A stretch of 19,157 bases of DNA from positions 1-19,157 of the forward strand of contig JBKECQ010000113.1 in assembly GCA_047974845.1 (NCBI GenBank). The letters run 5' to 3'. The notes beneath the pieces are model-generated. The model saw only the letters and a program-made list of their open reading frames with translations, had not been told where the DNA came from and did not search any database. Positions within the stretch are counted from its first letter, which is position 1; each line of letters begins with the position of its first letter. Position numbers and translations under genes: made by a program. Shown here in pieces: positions 15,098-19,157 of the stretch. This DNA comes from Aminipila sp047974845 (lineage in GTDB: Bacteria; Bacillota; Clostridia; Peptostreptococcales; Anaerovoracaceae).

Positions 15098-16051
15098 ATG
15101 AGCAATACAAATGTAGGTATAATTGAAAGAAAGGCCACCATCTTTAATGTGCAGAAGTACAATATGTATGATGGTCCTGGCGTAAGAACTCTAGTGTTCT
15201 TCAAAGGCTGTCCGCTTCGCTGTAAATGGTGCGCAAATCCTGAAGGATTGGAAAAGAAGTTTCAAGTGATGTTCAAAACCAATGCCTGTGTAAATTGTGG
15301 AGCCTGCGTTTCTGTTTGTCCCGTTGGAATCCATACTATTTCGAAGGATAATCAAAAACATGAGGTTCTTCGCAACATTGATTGTCTTGGATGCCAAAAA
15401 TGTGTAGAAGTTTGTAATGCTAGAGCACTTACTATAGTAGGTGAAGTAAAGACAATCTCAGAATTACTGAGCATTGTCGAAGAGGACAAACCTTTTTATG
15501 AAGTTTCAGGCGGAGGGGTGACCCTAGGCGGAGGAGAAGTATTAATGCAGCCGGAAGCTGCGGCCAGCTTATTGCAGGCTTGCAAGCAAGAGGGTATTAA
15601 TACGGCTATTGAAACTTGCGGTTATGCAAAATTAGAAAACGTTCTAAAGGTTGCAGAGTTCACAGATTTATTCCTATTTGATATTAAACATATGAATTCA
15701 GATAGGCATTTCGAACTTACAGGAGTAAGAAATGAGCAGATTCTGACAAATATTTCAGAACTTCTTCATAGAAGATATAATGTAAAAGTTAGAATGCCAA
15801 TGCTGAAGGGAATAAATGACAGTGAAGAAGAAATCGAACAAGTTATCAAGTTCTTGATGCCTTACCGAGATTACAAAAACTTCAAGGGTATTGATTTACT
15901 TCCTTATCATAAATTAGGTGTTAACAAGTATAATCAACTTGGTAAAGAGTATCCTATAGAAGGAGACCCAAGTTTAAGTGAAGATGACTTGAATAGAATA
16001 GAAGGTTGGATTAAAAAATACGATTTTCCTGTTACAGTTATTCGTCACTAA
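15098..16051 (+). CDS. cutD: CutC-activating radical SAM enzyme CutD
   Basis: Activase of 317 residues that uses S-adenosylmethionine to generate the glycyl radical on CutC. The radical-SAM cluster is CxxxCxxC at Cys38, Cys42 and Cys45 (KGCPLRCKWCANPEG). Two ferredoxin-like 4Fe-4S motifs follow, Cys64/67/70/74 and Cys96/99/102/106, the arrangement of glycyl-radical activases larger than PflA. SGGGVTLGGGEVLMQ is the conserved glycine-rich SAM-binding segment, and FDIKHMNSDRH matches the family's DIK motif. ATG 15098 follows TTGGAGA at 9 bases. Its place directly after cutC identifies the partner. Confidence 0.97.
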   Translation: MSNTNVGIIERKATIFNVQKYNMYDGPGVRTLVFFKGCPLRCKWCANPEGLEKKFQVMFKTNACVNCGACVSVCPVGIHTISKDNQKHEVLRNIDCLGCQKCVEVCNARALTIVGEVKTISELLSIVEEDKPFYEVSGGGVTLGGGEVLMQPEAAASLLQACKQEGINTAIETCGYAKLENVLKVAEFTDLFLFDIKHMNSDRHFELTGVRNEQILTNISELLHRRYNVKVRMPMLKGINDSEEEIEQVIKFLMPYRDYKNFKGIDLLPYHKLGVNKYNQLGKEYPIEGDPSLSEDDLNRIEGWIKKYDFPVTVIRH

Positions 16052-16092
16052 TGATGAAGGATTATTCGAAAAAAGTTTGAAAGGTAGAATTT

Positions 16093-16446
16093 ATGGGAAC
16101 AGCTATTGAAAAAGCTACAGAGCGTATCATACAAGAGTCGGTGCCCGGAAAACAGGTCACAATTGCTCATGTGATTGCTTCGCCCATGCCTGATATATAT
16201 GAGCGTTTAGGGATAGATGATCGAGGTGCTATTGGTATCCTTACATTATCTCCTTATGAAACAGCAATAATTGCAGCAGATATTGCTACAAAGACGGCAG
16301 ATGTTGAAATCGGTTTTTTAGACCGTTTCACTGGCTCAGTTGTTATCAGCGGCGACGTGCAAAGTGTTACCACAGCACTGGAGGCTGTAACTGAAACCTT
16401 GTGTAACTTGCTTGGCTTTACAACAGTTCCTATTACAAAGACATGA
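16093..16446 (+). CDS. eutS: EutS/CutR-type permuted BMC shell protein
   Basis: Shell protein of 117 residues with the circularly permuted BMC fold of EutS, PduU and CutR. The N-terminal strand region RIIQESVPGKQVTIAHVIASP, then GAIGILTLSPYETAIIAADIA, ADVEIGFLDRFTGSVVISGDV and the C-terminal ITKT tail are characteristic. These hexamers carry a small beta-barrel over the pore, and in EutS and CutR they can be bent or symmetry-broken. The ATG at 16093 follows GAAAGG. It overlaps the next gene by 4 bases (ATGA), so the two are translationally coupled. Confidence 0.93.
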   Translation: MGTAIEKATERIIQESVPGKQVTIAHVIASPMPDIYERLGIDDRGAIGILTLSPYETAIIAADIATKTADVEIGFLDRFTGSVVISGDVQSVTTALEAVTETLCNLLGFTTVPITKT

Positions 16447-16904
16447 AGAAGAAACGTGTTATGGTGATAGGTCCTACGCATTGCGGAAAGACAACACTGG
16501 TAAATGAGCTAAATGGTTATGATGGTCCATTAAGAAAAACACAAGATACTATTTATGGAGAAAAGACTATAGATGTACCAAGTTCCTTTGTAGCTATCCC
16601 GTGGATGTATAAACACTTGATAGCTCTCTCACAGGATGCTTCAGAGATATTACTAATGGTGGATCAGTCTAAGCCCGTTGAAGTTTATTCTCCGGGATTC
16701 GCAAAAGTGTTTAAATGCCCTGTGATAGGTGTAATTACTAAATGTGAATTAAAACCAGAGAATAAGGAATTGTGTTTTAAGCAATTAAAGCAAATAGGCG
16801 TCTCCGAACCTTATTTTGAAATAAGTGTTCCCGAGGACATTGGAGTCGCCGCTTTAAAAGCATATATATTCGATAAAAATAGAAGTAAAGGGGGACAATT
16901 ATGA
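16443..16904 (+). CDS. eutP: EutP/PduV-like small GTPase-fold protein
   Basis: Protein of 153 residues of the EutP/PduV family, associated with microcompartments in ethanolamine and propanediol systems; PduV has been linked to their positioning. The P-loop is intact (GPTHCGKTT, about 10-18). The switch II motif, DTPG in typical members, reads DVPS (44-47), and the base-recognition motif reads TKCE (99-102) where TKxD is expected. Nucleotide binding is plausible, but hydrolysis and guanine specificity may be changed. It overlaps the previous and next genes by 4 bases each, so the three are tightly coupled. Confidence 0.85.
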   Translation: MKKKRVMVIGPTHCGKTTLVNELNGYDGPLRKTQDTIYGEKTIDVPSSFVAIPWMYKHLIALSQDASEILLMVDQSKPVEVYSPGFAKVFKCPVIGVITKCELKPENKELCFKQLKQIGVSEPYFEISVPEDIGVAALKAYIFDKNRSKGGQL

Positions 16905-17614
16905 AATTTATAACCGAAGAAGATCTGCGGGATTTGTATAAAAGAGAACCTTTTACCACTTATGAAATGGAACCAGGGACCAGGCTAACACCTGGAGCTC
17001 GTCAATTTTTAGCGGACAGGGGAATCAATATGTTTGATGATGAGCCCTTTGTAAAGAAATATGTTGTTACAACTAGCGAAGATTCTGTTAAAGCTAAACC
17101 TACTCAGCAGAAAAATGAGTCGGCTAAGCCAAAACAAATGGATTGGAGACAGAAGAAACTTCATTGTAAAATGAAGTCAATGGAAGCACTATTTCTTTCA
17201 ACCGGCCAAGAGCTATTAAGTAGAGATGTATTTCTAGCTCAAAATGTTATTGATTTAGGAAAACAGTTCGCCAATGTGAGAGCTTTTGCAGAAGGTAAAG
17301 GCCTAGGAGAACTCGTATGCTGTCAAGAGTGCAGTGGAATGAATGGAGAAAATTTCTGTAAGGATATAGACGATTGTTTTGAGATTACAGAATTTCATAT
17401 GCAGCTTGAAAAGGGAAAAGAAATTTTGAACTTACATAAACTACGTTGTGCACTTCGAGAAGTGGAACCTGTAGTTATGGAAGTATACGAAGGTAATGAG
17501 AATGAGAGTAAGTTGTGCGAAGAAATTATTGGTAAGGTTAACAGGATTGTTAATGCGTTATCACAAATGATTTGTGCAGCTGTTGGAGGAAAAGAATGTC
17601 AGAGAAAAATTTGA
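16901..17614 (+). CDS. EutT-like (cobalamin adenosyltransferase family) protein
   Basis: Protein of 237 residues. The N-terminus (about 1-48, MKFITEEDLRDLY ... RLTPGARQFLADRGI) matches the start of ethanolamine cobalamin adenosyltransferase EutT. A low-complexity linker follows (about 57-82), then a helical region with a cysteine cluster: Cys140, Cys141, Cys144, Cys153 and Cys159. The CCxxC resembles the CCX2C metal site of EutT, but its position in the chain differs. CutC needs no cobalamin, so adenosylcobalamin synthesis is not an obvious role. The protein could serve another B12 enzyme, be recruited as a scaffold or metal protein, or be a relic. It overlaps the EutP-like gene by 4 bases and the next gene by 19. 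Confidence 0.72.
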   Translation: MKFITEEDLRDLYKREPFTTYEMEPGTRLTPGARQFLADRGINMFDDEPFVKKYVVTTSEDSVKAKPTQQKNESAKPKQMDWRQKKLHCKMKSMEALFLSTGQELLSRDVFLAQNVIDLGKQFANVRAFAEGKGLGELVCCQECSGMNGENFCKDIDDCFEITEFHMQLEKGKEILNLHKLRCALREVEPVVMEVYEGNENESKLCEEIIGKVNRIVNALSQMICAAVGGKECQRKI

Positions 17615-18441
17615 CTTTTGAATACTGTGATCAGTTAGTTCAGGAATTTGAAAATGTCATAGAAAAACCCATAAGAAGTAAATCTTCTGTATATTATACA
17701 GGTGTTGACTTAGGTACAGCTTGTGTTGTTGTTGCGGTTTTAGATGAAAATTACAAACCTGTGGCTGGTGCTTACAAATATGCAGATGTAGTTCGTGACG
17801 GTATGGTTGTGGATTATATCGGAGCAATAAATATTGTTAGGCAGATGAAACAGGACTTGGAGGAAAAGCTAGGTGCGGAATTAATATACGCAGCTGCGGC
17901 TATACCTCCGGGAACTGATGGTCTTGATTCAGGAGCAATTAAAAATGTAGTTCAAGCAGCAGGCTTTGAACTAACAAACTTACTTGACGAACCTACAGCA
18001 GCAAACGCAGTTCTCAAGATGCAGAATGGTGCAGTTGTGGACATCGGCGGAGGAACTACAGGTATTTCTATTTTAAAAGATGGAAAAGTTATCAATGTAG
18101 TAGATGAAGCCACTGGAGGAACTCACTTTTCCTTGGTTATTTCAGGTGCGTATAAAATGGATTTTGCGAATGCAGACTTATACAAGCGTGATGAAAAGAA
18201 TCATAGAGAACTAAAACCAGTATTAAAACCGGTAATTGAAAAAGTATCTTCAATTATTACGCAACATGTAAAGGGCTACAATGTAGACGAAATTGCATTA
18301 GTAGGCGGTACATGCTTGTTTACTGGAATTGAAGAAATTATAGAAAAACAAACAGGTATCTTTACCCATAAGCCAAAGAATCCGATGTTTGTAACTCCTT
18401 TGGGCATTGCGTTAAGCTGCACACAGGAGAGCATAGATTAG
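17596..18441 (+). CDS. eutJ: EutJ-like Hsp70/actin-fold chaperone
   Basis: Protein of 281 residues of the EutJ family, thought to act as a chaperone or reactivation-type factor for microcompartment enzymes. The actin/Hsp70 ATPase landmarks are present: phosphate-1 motif GVDLGTACVVVAV (about 36-48), LLDEPTAANAVL (about 129-140), phosphate-2 motif DIGGGTTGISIL (about 149-160) and adenosine motif ALVGGTCLFTGIE. The ATG at 17596 is preferred because GGAGG (17585-17589) precedes it by 6 bases; an ATG at 17572 would add eight residues ahead of that site. It overlaps the EutT-like gene by 19 bases. Confidence 0.92.
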   Translation: MSEKNLTFEYCDQLVQEFENVIEKPIRSKSSVYYTGVDLGTACVVVAVLDENYKPVAGAYKYADVVRDGMVVDYIGAINIVRQMKQDLEEKLGAELIYAAAAIPPGTDGLDSGAIKNVVQAAGFELTNLLDEPTAANAVLKMQNGAVVDIGGGTTGISILKDGKVINVVDEATGGTHFSLVISGAYKMDFANADLYKRDEKNHRELKPVLKPVIEKVSSIITQHVKGYNVDEIALVGGTCLFTGIEEIIEKQTGIFTHKPKNPMFVTPLGIALSCTQESID

Positions 18442-18456
18442 AAAGGGTGTTTATAT

Positions 18457-18762
18457 ATGGAATTTCGAATTATTAAATCCCCTACAAAAGGAACCTTGGA
18501 TATTCTTAAACGCCGTATGGCGCCAAGTAGCAACTCTGATATTGAGAGTGCAGATGCAGTTGGACTGGTTCAGGGGAAAATGATTGAAATGATTTGTGCA
18601 GCAGATGTTGCTGAAAAAGCAGTCGGAGTTACTGTTGAAGATATCAGAGGCAGCTGCCCACAGAACATGATTTTGATTGCGATTTTTGGTGATACAGCAT
18701 CTGTTGAAGATGCAATCCATGAAATTAAACGCAAGTTGGAAGAAGGGAAAGATTTATGTTAA
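18457..18762 (+). CDS. divergent BMC shell protein, GrpU-like with pore cysteine
   Basis: Protein of 101 residues. A BMC core (ADAVGLVQGKMIEMICAADVAEKA ... IAIFGDTASVEDAIHEI, split here) follows an unusual N-terminal extension of about 32 residues. At the loop lining the hexamer pore it reads RGSCPQN, with Cys67 followed by Pro. GrpU, a divergent BMC protein of a glycyl-radical microcompartment, is known to bind an Fe-S cluster at its central pore through such a cysteine, so this is a candidate Fe-S pore protein. The gene follows eutJ by 15 bp with AAAGGG upstream and overlaps the vertex-protein gene by 7 bases. Confidence is high for BMC, moderate for GrpU-like. Confidence 0.82.
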   Translation: MEFRIIKSPTKGTLDILKRRMAPSSNSDIESADAVGLVQGKMIEMICAADVAEKAVGVTVEDIRGSCPQNMILIAIFGDTASVEDAIHEIKRKLEEGKDLC

Positions 18763-19019
18763 CAGCAAGACTGATTGACAATGTATGGGCAACAAGAAAA
18801 GCAGATTCGTTAAACGGATTGAAATTTATGCTTGCGGAAGTAATCGGTGGTGGATGCGATGGCCAACGTATGGTAGTTGTAGACATTATAAGCGCAGGTA
18901 TAGGTGACAGAGTTATTGTTTGTCAAGGTTCTTCTGCAAGAAGAATGCTTGGTGATGACAATATACCTGTAGATGCAGTTGTTGTCGGAATTATTGATGA
19001 AGATTGCGAATTTGGATGA
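18756..19019 (+). CDS. eutN: EutN/CcmL-type pentameric vertex protein
   Basis: Protein of 87 residues of the EutN/CcmL (BMV) family, which forms pentamers capping the vertices of the shell. Seen are the N-terminal strand ARLIDNVWATRKADSLNGLKFMLAEV, the central VVVDIISAGIGDRVIVCQGSSAR and the C-terminal VDAVVVGIIDE that define the family. The start codon lies inside the previous gene's last codons (7-base overlap), so the vertex protein is translationally coupled to the GrpU-like shell protein. Confidence 0.95.
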   Translation: MLTARLIDNVWATRKADSLNGLKFMLAEVIGGGCDGQRMVVVDIISAGIGDRVIVCQGSSARRMLGDDNIPVDAVVVGIIDEDCEFG

Positions 19020-19036
19020 TTTCGGGAGGTATAAGG

Positions 19037-19157
19037 ATGAGTCTTCTTGATATGGTAAAAGAAGCCGGCATTATTGGTGCAGGTGGAGCAGGGTTCCCAA
19101 CCCATGCGAAGCTAGCATCAAAAGCGGACTATATACTTCTTAATGGTGCTGAATGTG
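19037..19157 (+). CDS. PduS/RnfC-like Fe-S flavoprotein, 5' part only
   Basis: The first 40 codons of a gene running off the right edge. The Gly-rich segment GIIGAGGAGFPTHAKL and the following YILLNGAEC match the N-terminal FMN-domain start of PduS and the RnfC/NuoF-like superfamily. PduS is a microcompartment flavoprotein with 4Fe-4S clusters that passes electrons from NADH, described as a cobalamin reductase in propanediol systems. Here no B12 enzyme is visible, so an NADH-recycling or shell electron-transfer role is possible. The start follows GGGAGG (19024-19029). Confidence 0.85.
   Translation, partial: MSLLDMVKEAGIIGAGGAGFPTHAKLASKADYILLNGAEC

Noticed and set aside
16901..17614. Reading the operon as an ethanolamine (eut) B12-dependent system because of EutS, EutP, EutT, EutJ and EutN homologues
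   Set aside because: The signature enzyme is CutC with its activase CutD. EutB and EutC are absent in the window, and eut-named accessory proteins are shared among microcompartment types.
18451..18720. 89-codon minus-strand open frame over the GrpU-like gene
   Set aside because: It is antisense to a clear BMC gene and is low-complexity, Asn- and Cys-rich, with no family resemblance. Other minus-strand frames within 10869-12619 and 15007-19105 were dropped on the same grounds.

Overview
The window is an AT-rich chromosomal stretch with strong Shine-Dalgarno sites, intrinsic terminators, an S-layer (SLH) surface protein and glycyl radical chemistry. This points to an anaerobic Gram-positive of the Clostridia (Bacillota). 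All supported genes lie on the + strand.

Left part (about 1-5070): loosely spaced accessory genes. They are a terminator cluster, a 12-bp tandem repeat, a TfoX N-terminal-domain protein, a VOC/glyoxalase-like protein, a DUF2812-type membrane protein, a tiny membrane protein, a Mn-type superoxide dismutase, and a MerR-family regulator with a BltR/BmrR-like C-terminal domain.

Middle (about 5071-8765): a secreted 975-residue protein with a PHP/CehA-type metallohydrolase domain and C-terminal SLH repeats. It is followed by a terminator and a 430-bp intergenic region. The promoter of this gene and the promoter in the intergenic region upstream of the microcompartment operon share a near-identical element. 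Each has -35 and -10 boxes 20 bp apart around a C-rich/G-rich dyad, which is the hallmark of MerR-family activator targets. The adjacent MerR regulator therefore probably switches on both the surface hydrolase and the operon.

Right part (8766-19157, running off the edge): a choline-utilisation (cut) glycyl-radical microcompartment operon of the type with a short CutC. In order it encodes a DMT-family transporter (candidate choline importer), an 87-residue winged-helix-like protein, two hexameric BMC shell proteins, a CutF-like aldehyde dehydrogenase homologue, choline trimethylamine-lyase CutC, its activase CutD, an EutS-like permuted shell protein, an EutP-like GTPase, an EutT-like protein, an EutJ-like chaperone, a GrpU-like BMC protein with a pore cysteine, an EutN-type vertex protein, and the start of a PduS/RnfC-like electron-transfer protein. 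In the usual pathway choline enters the cell, CutC cleaves it inside the shell to trimethylamine plus acetaldehyde, and acetaldehyde is disproportionated to acetyl-CoA and ethanol. The alcohol dehydrogenase and phosphotransacetylase expected for this are not in the window and probably lie downstream.

The least ordinary points are: the shared MerR-type promoters joining an S-layer-anchored hydrolase to the cut operon; an aldehyde dehydrogenase homologue in which both the catalytic Cys and the oxyanion Asn are Ser; a GrpU-like candidate Fe-S pore protein encoded next to a PduS-like Fe-S/flavoprotein; and an EutT-like protein in a pathway that needs no B12.
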